DNA of 64,000 nucleotides from Istiophorus platypterus (lineage: Eukaryota > Chordata > Actinopteri > Istiophoriformes > Istiophoridae): positions 28,216,527 through 28,280,526 of the forward strand of contig CM029121.1 in assembly GCA_016859345.1 (NCBI GenBank), in the 5' to 3' direction. Below the pieces are notes generated by a model, which saw nothing but the letters and a program-made list of their open reading frames with translations, was not told where the DNA came from and did not search any database. Both the position numbers and the translations under genes were made by a program. Below are positions 1 to 12,300 of the stretch, piece by piece; within the stretch, counting starts at the first letter, position 1; every line of letters starts with the position of its first letter.

Positions 1-94
1 ACCTTCATAGAACGACGGTTTCAAACACTTGAACGCACCACGGCTCTTGTCCGTTTACCAGGAGACAGTGAATGCAGCACGCGAGCTCATCCGT

Positions 95-151
95 CCTGCG
101 ATTGGTCCGTTAGCAGCTGTTTTGACCACGTGACAGCAAAGATGGCCGCCA
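95..151 (+). promoter_or_regulatory. znf277: znf277 proximal promoter elements
   Basis: Just upstream of the start codon there is an inverted CCAAT box (ATTGG at 101-105), a palindromic E-box CACGTG at 127-132 inside CCACGTGAC, and AAAGATGGCCGCC at 138-150, which matches the YY1 consensus that often overlaps start codons of housekeeping genes. No TATA box is visible. This fits a TATA-less, broadly expressed promoter. The transcription start is inferred to lie within the first 140 bases and is not shown by the sequence. Confidence 0.5.
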
Positions 152-3100
152 GCGACAGGCGTGAAGACGGTACGTTACAGCATTAAAGGCGTCGGAAGGT
201 TTAGAGGAGCCGTTTAGTGCTCGGAGCGGATTGTTAACCGGCCAATAAAATACTAATATTATATTATATGATTATTCACCTGAAACAGACGAAAACAGGC
301 TCAGCTCTTCAGTTGTTAAAGAAGCGAACCAGCTAGCAGTTCGCCCCTGGCAGGCTAAGCAGCTGCGAGCATGTTTTCTCTGGAGGAAGAGATAAAAAGT
401 TAAACTGTTGGCTGCTCGTTAATTTCACCGAACTACCACTTTATTCAGAGAATATTTCACCGTAAAGTGAAGTCACGCCTGTTACGACCTGCGCTCCGTC
501 TACGAGTAGAAGGTAACATCGGCCCTTCAGTCTGTCCAACGTTATCCGTCGTTCTCCGTTGAGGCAAATTCAATAGTCTAAACCTTTATTGTCATTGTGC
601 AGGTTACAGGTACGAAGTACCTTTACGTTAATTAATTCCAACCCAGCAACTATTTTGAGAAAACCTCTGATAAAAAGGTCACTTTAGTAGCTGGTCTTGG
701 TGCTTTCAATCATATGACATGATCTTCATCATTATATTGAGGTTGTCTGTTGACAAATTGCAGTTAATTGTTATTTTTCTCATTAACTGTAACCAATACC
801 AGTATAATACATTATTCAATCTAAAAAAATCAGTCAATATACTTAATTAGCATTTCACCTTTTATACTGCTTAGTGCAATTCAGAGTACTTGAAAATCAG
901 ACAGTCAGATGTAAATAAAAAGATTAAAACCAATGCACACAAATAAAGCTGCCACAAATGATTATTTCCATTATTGAGTAATCTGCTGATTGTTTAATTG
1001 TTTCCTCCGTAAGTGATAAGTAAAAGAATTTTTAAAATCAATAAGGAAATAGATGGATAACCAATGGAAGGACTTTAAAAATGGTGTAGTGGGGTTTTTT
1101 TCTCCCTCTGGTCCTGGTCGGTGCTCGGGCAACACATTCTGAATCAGTTGTATCCGATCTATCGGGGAGTATTATGGAACTGTAGCCGGCTGGATTAAAC
1201 GTGTCAGATAATCTGCAGCCTTCTGCCTGTCCCAGGTGAGGACAGCATACTGGAGCCGCTGTGTTTTCCAGAGGAGCCGGCCGACGGCCCCAGTGCTCCC
1301 AGTCTGCAGCGTCCCAGTACAGAGCTGCTGGTGTGTCTGTTCTGCTCCGAGTCCGTCCCTCTGCAGCAGAAAGACGTCCTCCTCAAACACCTGCTGCTGG
1401 AGCACAAGATGGTCGTCGCAGACGTCAAGCTCATCGCTGACCTGCCAAAGTATGAGCCCGAAAACAAAAGCCGTCACCTGCAAATATATTGGTCTATTCT
1501 AGTTATTCATCAAGAGGCAGTGGGAAGCACTTTGTCCTGCTCGCTAATAGGATGGCACAGAAACTGAATATCATTGTTTGTCAGCTTTAGGCTAAATCAA
1601 ATCATCATGATATGATCGTATTGTGTTAATATTTTTTTTTTTTTTAAAAACTGATGGATTTTAATGTTTTGCAAATGGGAAGAGCTTTTTCTAACACTGG
1701 AACACAGTTCATCTCGCTGAGCCCCGTTTTAAATATTTGTTATATATATCAATATATGTGCTATATATATCGATATATCAGTGACCTATTGATTTACTTT
1801 TCAACTAGCCACACTGTGTCTCTGTCTGTATGAAAGACTGTAAAGGCTAAAATTAAAAATAGGAACCATTTTCTGTAGAAGATTCCCCTTTTCAGGGAAA
1901 TGAAGAAACTAGATCTTCTGAAATCCACTGCGTATCTCAGCACATGTTGAATATTGGGCATTAACCATCAACAGCACTGTAAATAGATTCAGAACTGCAG
2001 GAGGCTACAGTCTCCATAATGCAACCAGTAGTGTCTATTTACTAGATTCTCCCTGCCAGTTAAAAGCCCCCCTCTGTTTGTAAGATGGACTTTCCATTAA
2101 CTACACATACATTAGTAGTGTCCAGGCCAGAAGACACTATCTACCTGTTTTCACAGACTCAGCAGGACTGAAACTGGCCCTTTTAAGCGTCTGTTGACTA
2201 AAACCACGTCCTCCACCATGCTGATATCGACCAGCGCTTCTCTCTTTGCTCACGACTTACCGTCCTCCTTCAGGTACATGCTGTACTGGAAGGGTAGATT
2301 CCTGGAGCAGCCAGTTACAGACTTCTGCAGTGTGATCAAAACAAACTCAACTGGCCCGGTCGGTGAGTTTCTCCAATTTGTTAAAAACGCACAGCACTGC
2401 TTCTGAAGCTATGTACGACCGTTGACACACAGGCGGATCCCGTTCACCGCAGCAACAGATCTCAGGCAGATCTGACGGCTGATGCCATGAGATGATATGA
2501 ATCTGTCGACCGTCAGAGATTTTGCATTTATACCTACGAAACTAGTGTATTCGAATAATACAACAGGTCTGTAATGAATCCTCTTTCATGAGGATTATAA
2601 TGATCAGTTCTTTTTTAATCTGTTTTAAAGTGTTGTTGATTTATGTTAATTCATGATACTGAGAAACTCAGGCCCATCTCCAAACCTCTAGTGGAATTTA
2701 CCATCTGAAAGCTGAGCTAAAAACTATTCCCTCTATCTGTATCATTTGAATGCAACATTAGTATAAAACCGTGCGAATCGATGAAATACGTGACGACTGT
2801 ACTCTACATTTTTCAAAATCTTGTCTTCAAAGGCTTCCGATAACAATTTGTTCCCACAGAGAAACAAGAGGAGTACTTCCTTCTGTGTGATGTCCTGCCA
2901 GAAGACCGAATCCTCCGAGAGAGGCTGCAGCAGAAACGACTGGTGAGAATCTGGATCATCCCGGCACCGCAGCCCCCCCTCCCCCACCCAATTCTGTTTC
3001 TGACCTTCTGTCATTAATCAGAACCTATAACTAATTCCCATTAATACAGATTCCCTGTACTCACAGTTTTGTTTTGGGGTGAACAAATCCGGACTAAATT

Positions 3101-6100
3101 TTGTTGGAGATCTTGATGTCAAAACCAGGTCTCAGGTCTCCTCTTGGTCTGAGGGGGTGTTGTTCTCCTTCTGAGGTGTGTTTCTGATGGCTCCGGTCTC
3201 CTGCAGGAGGAGGTGCTGGAGCAGCAGCAGAAGGAGCGCGATGACATTGACTTCCATCGTCTCTGCATGTTCTGCAGCGAGGAGTTCACCGGAAACAGGT
3301 ACTCCGCATGTGAATGCCATATGGTAACTGTCACACATTTCCAGACACAACACAAACCCCCCCTGGCCACCATCTTGGTTACAGGTCGTCGCTGCTGAAC
3401 CACATGGCCCGAGAACACTCCTTCAGCATCGGGCTACCAGACAACATCGTCTACTGCAGCGAGTTCCTGGACACTCTGCAGGGCAAACTGGACAAGTAAG
3501 AGCCGATACAGTGACACATACGTATCTACTGTGTGTAACACTGATGTCAACTTATCCTCCATGTGATTGATTTTCAGATTTTACTCTTAAAGTGGTTAAA
3601 GTTTGTTGAAGACTTGTAGATTAGATTCAAATTGAAGAGTTTTGCTTGTGCATTTTGTAATGAAATTAAAAATTCTCGCCAGGGATCCAACTAACAGTTA
3701 CTTTCATCATTGATTAGTTGTCTGCTTTATTAAATGTCAGAAAAATAAGTTTAAAAATACCAGTTATAAGTTCCCAGAGCCCAAGCTGACATCTTCAAAT
3801 GTCTTGTTTTGTTCAACAAACGGTCAAAAAACCCAAAATAGTCAGTTTATCATCATAAGTCGAAAAGAAAAGCATCAAATCATCACATCAGAGAAGCTGG
3901 AACCAGCAGATGTTTTTGCCTAAAAAATGTCAAGCAGTTATTCGGTTGTCAAAATAGCTGCAGATTAATTTTCTGCTGATTAATTTGAGGATTAATTAGC
4001 TCATCATTGCAGCTCTAGTCTTCAGTATTGAATTCATAATACAGCTGTGCTTTAACAATCCGAGCAAATGAAAAGCTTAAAGTTTTCTGGGTTTAGTTCA
4101 GGGTGAATTTAACCAAGTTTGCTCTCTTTCTTTCTCTCTTTGCTTCCCTCTGAGTAAATGATGTCGTATTTTTCTATTTCCTCTCGCCAGTCTGCAGTGT
4201 TTGTACTGTGAGAAGACTTTTCGCGATAAAACCACGCTGAAGGATCACATGAGGAAAAAAGCTCACCGCCGCATCAGCGCCAACAACCGCGAATATGACC
4301 GCTTCTATGTCATCAACTACCTGGTAAAAAAAGCCCAACAAAACAAAAAAACGTCTGTACGATTTGGACAAAACCAAGTGGGATCAGATTCAGTTCACAG
4401 TGAAATAAAATATGGCAAAACAGGAAATCATCTCTAAGCAGCAGCCGGAGAACGTTCGGCTTTCTTACATGATGAATTACAATTATTTTGGCAATATTTT
4501 CATAATCTGATTTGTTGTTGATTAACATTCTGTTGATCAACTAATCAGTGAACTGTTTCAGCTCTAGATAGCCTGTGTTTTTGGTGGAGTATCGGAGGAG
4601 GACTTTTCTCTCCGCTGTGTCTGACCCTTGCCTGTCTCTTTTCCGTCTCCCGTCAGGAGTTGGGAAAGACGTGGGAGGAGGTGCAGAGTGAGGACGACCG
4701 TGAGCTGGTGGACGACGAGGATGAGTGAGTACCACCAGTGGGAACCGGACGGGTCAGAGCGAGCGGCGCCGGTCCTGGGGCCAGAATGCCCAGGTTTTAC
4801 CGGGGGTGAATGTCGAGCGGATCCGATTCAGACCTAAATCTCTTTGTGACGTCTCTGTGTTGTCCACAGTGATTGGTCGGACTGGCAGGCTCATCCTGTG
4901 TCTGCTGTATGTTTGTTCTGTGATCATCAGTCGGAGACGATGGATCAGATCTACACACACATGAAGGTAAAACATTAGCAACGACTAGCACTTATTATTC
5001 TGTGGTTATCTGACAAAGTTAATGCACCATGATCTGTTTCCTCTGCTTTGATTCTGGTTCAGTGACTGTGGTGAGAAACTGATTTTCACTTACGTCAGCA
5101 GTTTGATTAACTTTATTTTCTTGTTCACATACATTACAGTTAACCAGTACTAAGCAGAATATCTACTGGGTGTGATCTGTGTATTCTACCCTGTTAGCAT
5201 GTAGCATCTACTGGTCTTTAGTTCTAGAGGTTTCCTGTCATGAGGTGCAGAAATTTTGACCTGTCGGTGGTGATTCATGAAAAAAGTAAAGGGATCATCA
5301 AAATCCTTGGGATTCATCCTATTGGGACCATGAATGTGAATGAATATTTCACTGTGACAAAGTAGCCACCATGCAGAGGAAACACCCTTTTTATTTGGGT
5401 AACAACAGGACTTTTCCATGTGTGTCACGTCCAGGTGTTTTTTGGCCACAACTTTGGTCCAGGCTGAAAATTTACCTATTACTATTTAACGTTTGTGATG
5501 AAATGGTGCTCAGACGTTCATGTTCCCCTCAGGATGAATCTTAATGACTCTGCTGATCCTCTGACTTTCCTCCGGTGCCACCATCAGGTCTAGATTTTAA
5601 TTTGTCCATCACTTTGGTTTGTGACCAAACAACCGCAGAGCTAATGATGTTTCCCATCAGCCTCAGCTGTGCTCTGTGTTTGCTAATTAGCAAATGTTAG
5701 CATGCTAACAGGCTAAACTAAGATATGAAAATGGTGAATATAATAGATGTTTAACGTTAGCATTAATAGCACTGGAACCATGAGCCTGACAGAGCTGCTA
5801 GCATGGCTGGGGACTCACTAATGGTGAGAAGCTAAGAATGACAGTTGTTTTCTTTCAGGAAACTCACAGCTTTGATCTCCATAAGCTGAGGACAGAACTC
5901 GGTGAGTAAAACCAATAATATCTATTAAAATCCTAAAGCTGCATCGTCGTACATAAATATCGAAATATCTTCATCGCCATATTGACAGCTGCCCTGGAAA
6001 AAAAAATAAAGTTGGGCTCTCCAGGTATAGAAAAGTTAAACTCCAACTTCACAGGTAAACCAGTGTGACTGTATAATTTTAGTCCTGATTTATAAACTCA

Positions 6101-7197
6101 CTGATGAAGCAGCAGTTTTGACACTGGATAGAAATATGCAGATTAAAATCTAGACTGTTAAATGTTTTTTAAATATTTCATGAGAATGCGAGTGTATGCT
6201 CAACGTCAGCGTCCCGCTCCGGCGCATCTCCCCTCAGGTCTCAGGTTCTACCAGCAGGTCAAACTGGTGAACTTCATCCGGCGGCAGATCCACCAGAGCC
6301 GCTGCTACGGCTGTGACGAGAAATTCGACTCCAGAGCCGCCGTCCTGCAACACATTGCCGCCCAAGGTCACGTGATGAGGCTGCCGGACGCGTCCACCTG
6401 GGACCAGCCACAGTAAGTCCAATGGATGCCCACCCAGTCAGGTTGGGGAAGGTCAGAAGAGCCTCAGCAGACCTGACCTCGAAATCCAAGATGGCTGCTC
6501 AGCGCATCAGAGAAAGTGAAATCTGTAGTAAAATACTGTCTATTAGCACCTCTGTCTTATTTGGTTCCCATTAAATCAGTCTTACACACATTAACAGTCA
6601 AACCTCAACCTGTGGTCATGTTGCCATGGTGTCTGTGTCTGTAACACACAGTGTACTGTGTTATCAGCTGGTATCACTAACAGTGGCTAACAGAGGCTAG
6701 ACATGGTGCTGCTATTGGTTTTCTTACTTACACTGGGAAGCAGTAGAAGGTAACGTCCACAGGTAACACACTTACTCCATGGCAACATTATAATTCCGGC
6801 TAGCATCCCCCCGAGCATCGTGGGAACTTACTCAACTACTTAAATTCTTGTAAGTACAAAAAATTGTCCTGGAACATGTTTAGTGGAGCTCACGAGCAAA
6901 CTGATGGTATTTCTGAGAATCCCACCTTATTCTGAAAAGAACACTGATTATTCTAAAGGCCTGTGGATGAAGGGAGTGAAGACCTCTGACCTCGATCTCT
7001 CCTTTAGGTATTACTTCCCCACGTATGAGAACGACGCCCTCTTGTGTACGTTGTCTGACAGCGATGAGGGTGAGAGTGAGGAGACGAGATGTGGCGAGGG
7101 CATCCCAGTGATCGCGGAGGACATGTCCGGCCTCAGAGCACTGAAACAGACCAGCGTCCTCAACCAGCTGCTGAAGCACAGGAGCTCCTGCAGCTAA
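142..7197 (+). CDS. znf277: zinc finger protein 277 (complete, 12 coding exons)
   Basis: Coding exons: 142-169, 1236-1449, 2274-2362, 2860-2942, 3207-3298, 3385-3495, 4191-4323, 4657-4724, 4870-4966, 5859-5901, 6238-6412, 7008-7197; all phases close, giving 440 residues (human ZNF277 is about 450). Five C2H2-like fingers lie at residues 43-66 (CLFC...H-x4-H), 158-180 (CMFC...HMAREH), 209-231 (CLYC...HMRKKAH), 287-308 (CLFC...HMKETH) and 342-364 (CYGC...H). Family-specific stretches include FLEQPVTDFCSVI, YFLLCDVLPEDRIL, DRFYVINYLELGKTWEEVQ, VKLVNFIRRQIHQ and YYFPTYENDALLCTLSDS. Known family roles are nuclear: ZNF277 has been linked to Polycomb (BMI1) targeting and to the ribosomal protein uS5. 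Exon 1 is tiny and the ATG lies in a YY1-type context. Introns 2, 6 and 9 carry teleost interspersed repeats. The only alternative would be a paralogue, but the whole-length match argues for the orthologue. Confidence 0.97.
958..1020. repeat. fragment of GATTAATC-type teleost repeat
   Basis: A short piece (GATTATTTCCATTATTGAG...CTGCTGATTG...) resembles the head of the repeat seen in full at 3687-4018. It lies in znf277 intron 1 (170-1235); the rest of that intron is AT-rich and otherwise featureless. Confidence 0.4.
3687..4018 (+). repeat. interspersed repeat, GATTAATC/TTGCAGCTCTA family
   Basis: This stretch runs from AACTAACAGTTACTTTCATC through TAAATGTCAGAAAAA and CCCAGAGCCCAAGCTGACATC to CAGATTAATTTTCTGCTGAT and ends ATCATTGCAGCTCTAG. 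I recognise it as a very common teleost interspersed repeat with GATTAATC-like motifs at both ends, probably a non-autonomous DNA element. It sits inside znf277 intron 6. A partial end of the same family recurs at about 4515-4566 in intron 7, and a second copy lies at 57960-58225. Confidence 0.7.
5216..5830. repeat. interspersed repeat, GCTAGCATGCTAACA family
   Basis: Right half: CAGACGTTCATG...CAGGATGAATCTTAATGACT...GCCACCATCAGGT, then CCCATCAGCCTCAGCTGTGC, TGTTAGCATGCTAACAGGCT, and CAGAGCTGCTAGCATGGCTG. Left half (about 5260-5345) contains the reverse complement of the CATGGTCCC...GGATGAATCC block, so the copy is partly inverted. I recognise the consensus as a family found in many percomorph genomes. 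It fills most of znf277 intron 9. Other partial copies are at about 17540-17660 and 38515-38640. Confidence 0.7.
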
Positions 7198-7388
7198 GAC
7201 CATGGACGGACAGCTCGGGGACACGGGATGGTTGCACTCCGTTGGGGGGGGTTTGTTTGTTTTTTTATGATGATTCTTCCTCTCATCAGACTCATCATCC
7301 TCTGTCAAGCACTTTAAAAACTGTCAGACGCCTTTTCAGAGACTCAGCTGCAGTTCAACCTTTACCTGTTGCAAATTTCCATTCAGGC

Positions 7389-7394
7389 AATAAA
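7389..7394 (+). terminator. znf277: poly(A) signal of znf277
   Basis: AATAAA occurs 192 bases after the znf277 stop codon (TAA 7195-7197), and it is the first canonical hexamer downstream. Confidence 0.65.
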
Positions 7395-7429
7395 AGAGGA
7401 ATTTAAACATGTTTTTCTTGAATATTTAC

Positions 7430-7435
7430 TTTATT
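7430..7435 (-). terminator. poly(A) signal of the kinesin gene
   Basis: TTTATT on the plus strand is AATAAA on the minus strand. It lies about 200 bases past the kinesin stop codon and 36-46 bases from the znf277 signal in the opposite direction. Confidence 0.5.
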
Positions 7436-7632
7436 ACCTAAAGTAAAAATCGTTTTCTGTTGTAAATTCTTCAACCAGTTCTGAATGAAAGTACTTGTTT
7501 CTCTGTTTACACATTCAGTTTAAGCACCAAACCCCTGAGAATCACACAGAAGACGCAGACGTTAGTGAACAAAAGCGAAATAAATATTTGGGGCTGTGAC
7601 CTGGTCGAGCTTCGGTCCGGCGCCTCCTTCGC

Positions 7633-9358
7633 CTACTTGGCGTTCTTGTTGCTGTTCTTCGCCGGCGTGACATTCTGCGCCGCCTTACCGAGAGAGACCT
7701 GTCGTATGGTGGAGCCGAACTGCAGCGTGCTCAGTGTCTCCACCACGTCCTTCGTGTCCGGGCTCACATTGACGAACACGCAGCACTGCCGGGAGACCAG
7801 ATGACGCCGGTCAGTCGCCAAAATGTCGCCAAAATGTCCCTTTTAAAGCCCCCCCCACCTGCCAGTAAAATACCAGGTGGAGGTAGCGACCTGCTCAGGT
7901 GACGGGGTGAGAGTTTACCTTGGCGTCTCCGCCGAGGCAGGGCTGCAGCAGGTGGGTGAGCTTAGAGTTCCTGAACGGGATGTGGAGGGCATTACACCTG
8001 AGAGCGCCGAAGACCTGGAGCAGAACCAGACAGAACCCCGGTCAGTTACCCACTTAGATCTCCCCGAGTGGTAAGGAGGTGGCTGGGAAAAGCGACCCGG
8101 GACAGGCGGGTCCCCCAGCAGGTCGGCGTACCTGTGCCAGCGCCGTCAGAGACTTGTTGATGGCCGCCGCCTCCACCAGCCTCTGACCCTCCGCCTCGGT
8201 CCGGGAAATCCGCTCAGACCCGGCCAGGTCGCACAGGGTCAGGGTGCCGTGGGACATCAGCCCCGAAACCTGGTCTGAGCCCTCCACCTCCAGCTCCACC
8301 ACTAGGTGAGACCGGGAACTGTGGGGGACGAGGAATAACAACAGATAATGGAATTAATGCCATAAATAAGAGATCAATAAATCCATTTCTGAGCGTTGAT
8401 ATGAAACATTTATGCCATGTTGGTCCGCAGTGAATCTGAGAAACCTCTGTGTGTTCATTTTTGTCGAGGCGATCTTTCTGTTCTTCTCCCCCGTTTCCAT
8501 GACGCTGAGGATGTCGGCCTCGGTCTGGACCCGGACCTGGGTCAGCCCCGGCACCGACACCGACTTCCCCTGGGCCCGGATGTCCAGGACGGCGCCGGGG
8601 CTCTTGGCCAAAAGGTCATTCAGGCTGTCGTTGTAAATCTCCAACATGGAAACCTGGAGGGAGGGAGGCACCGACCTCATGTTAAAATCAAACCTTGTGA
8701 CCTGTGTGTTGCTTCTGTTACAGAAATATACAGAATATCATCAGACCAAAATTTAGAGACTATGATTGTTAGGATTAGACTTTCAAAATAAAACCTCCAG
8801 TGGCTAAAACACTCCCCTTGCCTTGTGGCATGATTTCAAAATAAGACATAACAAATTTTATATCTGTGGCCATAAGATTTTTTGATTGACAAACTCAAGT
8901 AAACTGATTTTAGTTTTCAACAAATGAACAGTGAGCTGGAGCTGAGGAAAGATCAGATCAGATTGGGGGGGTCCGCCGGGCACAATAACAGGGGGAGAGT
9001 TTCCATTTTTTATGGGGAATCCTTGTTAGTACAGCACGTTGGGGACAAAGGGTCTCATCAGTTTTCTTCGTTTTTAATTTCCACTGCTTGACATCTGTAA
9101 AGGTCACTATTGAAAAACTGCTGCGACTGGAAGGGGATTTTTTTTTAAACTTCAGCTGTTTTTTGTAAATTCTGTCATTTTTTTTTTTTTTTTACACATT
9201 CAACGTGTGTAACAGGATAAAAGCAAAGAATGAGGAAATTTAAACGACATCTTGTTTGTCACATGTTCTTTTTAAACCCAAGCTCGTACCTTCAGAGTGT
9301 AGGAGACCTTCTCCTTCTCTGCACAAATGCGAAGCAGCTCTCGCACGGACCTGTGGAG

Positions 9359-9399
<41 letters not shown>

Positions 9400-12300
9400 A
9401 CCACACACATTCTGCCAGTGTGTGACACCTCCGGCTGTGAGCAGACGTTTGAGGGAACGTCGGCCTCCTCCTCGATAAGAAACCCAAGCCTCTCGGCGTA
9501 AACCGAGCTGTCGCCTCGGCCTCATCACGTATTAACGAGCCGCTGTCAGGTGACACGTCGCATAATGAGACGCGATTAGTCTCACCTGGCCCGCGACGGC
9601 AGCTCGAGTTCCAGGCGGAGGGAGGTTCAATGGCCCGGGTCCAAGGACCCGACCATAAATATTTAACTGATAATATCTGCACAAACCTGCTCTGGAATAT
9701 TAAAATTGATGGAACCTGCACCGGGTCTAAAACAAGTTATACACTGTTTAGCAGGTACTTGAACCTGAATCTGAGCTTTCAACTACATTTTATGATCTTC
9801 CTCTCTGTTATTTCCTGATTAAAAAATGCTAATTTATTCTGTAGTTACCATTATCCATTTTACTTTCCTGCGTCCCCCCCCCCCCCCCCCCCCCCCTTCA
9901 GTGAAGGAACCCTCATATCTGACCTGATGTTGACGCCGGGATCCTCCTTGCTCCCCATCATGGTGTAGGTCTTCCCTGAGCCGGTCTGTCCGTAGGCCAG
10001 TATGCAGACGTTGTACCCGTCCACGCAGGACGTTATCACCGGCAGGGTTCCTGCAAACACCTCCTCCTGGGGGGAGGAGGTGGAGGAGGAGGAGGAGGAG
10101 GAGGAGGAGGAGGTGATGAATGTGTTTCTAGAAGGAGGAACAATGCACGACCATTTATCCCACCAATCAAAATAATAAGAGAAAAACTCATAGGGCTGAT
10201 GTTGGACTTGGACTTGTGATTCAATATGACATTTTACTGCAGCTTTTTCATATTTTTAACTTCATATTCTAGAAGCTCTTTCCCTCTGAAAGAGACTCTT
10301 CATCCCATTCGGACCCAACCCTTTATATAAAGTCTAAATGAAACCTTATGAATCATTATGTGGTTGCACCAAAATGCTGTAATAAATGAAAACTAATCTG
10401 CTTGAATTAGCAACGCTGCAGCATTAACAGTGTGCAGCAGTAGATATAACTGTAAACTTGGAGTTAATTAACTCAGACACCATAATATACCTTGTCAAAC
10501 TGTTAATGCCCCCCCCCCCACATCCAGACATGATATGATGATAATGATAATGTCATAAAGTCTGATCCTACTGTAGATGTGTGTAACGTCTGGCAGGTAA
10601 AACACTGCTCTCACCTGTGTTTCTGGTGAAGTAATCATCTTTAATCATTATTATATTAAGACTTTTTTCCTTTAAATTAGGGCCCTATTCTCATAATAAT
10701 ATGAAAATATTATACTATGACTTTGTTCTCAAAATATTTCAACTTTATTAATGAGTTCTACATATTAACCAGGCTCGTTACCTGTGTGCTGCTCTGGGGG
10801 AAGACTTTGTCAAAGTGGAACTTCTTCCTGCCCCCCCTCTGAACCACCACCACCTCCTGGTCGTCGGCTTTCTCCAGGCAGGGGCCGGAGGCCGAGCTCC
10901 TCCTGCAGCGACAGAACACCCGCACGTTTCCCTGCAGCTCCAGCAGCTTGTTGTACAGGCTTTTCCTTTCCACCGCCTCCCGCCTGTAGAGGGAGCGCAG
11001 CTCCTCCGCCTCCGCGGCCACCCCCTGCTCCAGCCGGGCCAGCCCCCCCGTGGCGCCCCTCAGCCGCTCCAGCTGGTTCCTCATGTCCTCCATCGCCTGG
11101 TGCACCGTGGATCGGAGATGCTTGTTGGAGATGTTCAGCTCGCGGGTCAAAGAGCTCACCTGGCGGAGCCGGCCCGGGTCCACGGCAGGTTTGGCAACGG
11201 TCCTGGAAGGCGGGACGGCGGGAGCCCGGCGGTTTGAGAGGGACCTGATCCTCTCCCGGGCCTCCTGTCGGTCGGCCTCCAGCTCGGCCAGCTTCTGGTT
11301 CAGGTGCTGGACCACGTCGGTCAGGTAGCGGACTTCCCGTGCCAGGTAGCTGTTCCTCTGGAAGAGACTGTCCACTTCCTTCTCCTTGGTCTGGAGCGTC
11401 TGCCTCAGGTCCTCGATGACCCGGTCCCGCTCCAGGAGGGCTCTGCTGGGTTAAAGCGAAGTGTTTGCTGATCAGTTTATACACTTTGAGACAGAAGCTG
11501 AAGGTGCTTGAGGTGGAACCTGGATGCCAAGATCAACTATACTCGTCCTAACTGAAGGGGTAAAACACTGCATCATTGCATTTAGCAGCTCCTAATACTT
11601 TTTCTTTTCACTGTCTGGGTGCAAGATAAGACCATTTTACCACAAATAATTTTAGGTGGAATCTCATCTCCCATCCAACCAGTGCCATCCGACCTCAGCG
11701 TTCCCATCAGAAACCTTTGGGAATGACTGCTTGTCCAGACTTGAGTTGCGCCTCCAGAGGTTTTACTCTCTACCCTCTGAACTAAAGGTTAAATCCAGTA
11801 CTACCACAAGATGAACAATTCTACTTCTGCTTGGTGCCTGGTTCTGTTGGATTCTGGCAAAAATTTTATTGATCTGTGGATACAGTACACATCTGTGAGA
11901 TACCCTCAAATCCTGCTACTACAACATTTCACCATTTTTCTGCAGGTGTTCTGATTCGTGCCACCGAGTTCCAGTGTGAACCTGTGTCCGCCGCAGACCT
12001 GAAGGAGTTGAGGTCGGTGTAGTTGGGGTCTCCACTGGGAGGGGCCTGTAGAAGGATCTCCCCGAACATGGTGAGGTAGACAGAGATGACCTCCTCCGGG
12101 TCGTAGTTACACTGCCTGAGCGCCGCGGCGATCTCCTTCTGGTCCACCAGGCCCGGCAGGGTGGACTGGAGTGAGAAACCCAAACAGAAACCAGACCCCA
12201 CTACAGCTAAACAGCCAGAACGTCAGCTCTCAGATAAAGAAATGTTCCCTGTGAGTCTGGTCATAAGAAGATCATACGAAGCGTCACAGTCTTCCTCACC

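Larger units (their letters stand above)
7198..7632. other. tail-to-tail spacer between znf277 and the kinesin gene
   Basis: These 435 bases hold both 3' UTRs and no other gene. Each strand has one canonical AATAAA: plus strand 7389-7394 (192 bases after the znf277 stop) and minus strand 7435-7430 (about 200 bases after the kinesin stop). The mRNA ends are therefore predicted to abut or slightly overlap. Confidence 0.6.

Noticed and set aside
1172..1567. Minus-strand and alternative plus-strand open frames over znf277 exon 2
   Set aside because: The true frame encodes the first zinc finger and is fixed by splice phases; the others lack any motif.
10784..11484. Long open frames in other phases (154, 140 and 224 codons) over the kinesin coiled-coil exon
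   Set aside because: Shadows of the GC-rich kinesin exon 8; splice phases and the motor sequence fix the true frame.
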